A stretch of DNA of 14,983 nt from DAOVRL01 sp964459805. GTDB lineage: Bacteria; Planctomycetota; Phycisphaerae; Sedimentisphaerales; Anaerobacaceae. Below are positions 14,916 through 14,983 of this stretch, piece after piece. Positions within the stretch are counted from its first letter, which is position 1. Each line of letters opens with the position of its first letter. The stretch spans positions 1 to 14,983 of the forward strand of contig CAYWOD010000078.1 in NCBI GenBank assembly GCA_964459805.1, written 5' to 3'. The notes beneath the pieces are model-generated. The model saw nothing but the letters and a program-made list of their open reading frames with translations. It searched no databases and was not told the DNA's origin. A program made the translations under genes and the position numbers.

Positions 14916-14971
14916 CCACAAAGGCACGAAGACGCAAAGGAATTAGACACGAATTAACGCAGATTGACACT
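14915..14971. repeat. Degenerate short-unit interspersed repeat, copy 2
   Basis: Directly after the transketolase stop come three tandem 8-bp units, CACAAAGG, CACGAAGA and CGCAAAGG (14917-14940), then AATTAGACACGAATTAACGC and AGATTGACA. The units and the following ACACGAAT phrase match copy 1 at 5273-5306. This is not gene-like; similar eight-base intergenic repeats are widespread in environmental bacterial genomes. The remaining bases to 14983 hold nothing recognisable. Confidence 0.5.
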
Positions 14972-14983
14972 GTTGTTATATTT

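Noticed and set aside
1..14983. CRISPR arrays, tRNA/rRNA genes, transposases, phage or defence genes
   Set aside because: None found; there are no regularly spaced identical repeats, no cloverleaf sequence recognised by eye, and no such protein signatures.

Overview
The window looks like chromosome of a polysaccharide-degrading planctomycete, most likely of the Phycisphaerae/Sedimentisphaerae type. This rests on the combination of a TAT-exported Cys-type sulfatase, a lipoprotein-anchored GH127 enzyme, a secreted LamG protein, a VCBS-repeat protein ending in a dockerin-like segment, a TAT-exported aldo/keto-reductase-fold protein beside a multihaem lipoprotein, and a bacterial V-type ATPase. 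The lineage is inferred from gene content alone; no rRNA or tRNA gene is present. GC is moderate to high and Shine-Dalgarno sites are clear.

Layout. Positions 1-1986 (minus) hold the first two genes seen of a V-type ATPase cluster: peripheral-stalk subunit H and membrane subunit I, which runs off the left edge. Positions 2090-5158 (minus) hold a zinc-cysteine GH127/DUF1680 lipoprotein followed after 21 bp by malate dehydrogenase, with a good sigma70-like promoter upstream. Positions 5180-5654 are a gene-free stretch with hairpins and a degenerate short-unit repeat that recurs at the right edge. Positions 5655-6794 (minus) encode a secreted VCBS/dockerin-like protein. It is divergent from a forward FHA-GAF protein (7083-7943), with a promoter for each in the shared gap.

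Positions 7960-9826 (minus) form a redox unit: a TAT-signal aldo/keto-reductase-fold protein whose catalytic tetrad is mostly replaced, then a tetrahaem cytochrome c lipoprotein, then what looks like a broken start of a parallel beta-helix protein. The unit is preceded by a near-perfect extended -10 promoter. Positions 9999-10760 encode a secreted LamG protein with its own promoter. Positions 10945-12607 encode a sulfatase whose 3' end overlaps a second, coding-looking reading frame. A divergent promoter region separates it from a complete forward transketolase (12873-14915).

Together the genes suggest a cell that desulfates and deglycosylates complex plant or algal glycans outside the cytoplasm, feeds pentoses into the pentose phosphate pathway through transketolase, and carries extracytoplasmic redox proteins. 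No mobile element, CRISPR array or defence system is visible. The least ordinary items are the tetrad-less TAT reductase paired with the tetrahaem lipoprotein, and the two gene remnants at 7960-8172 and 10945-11187.
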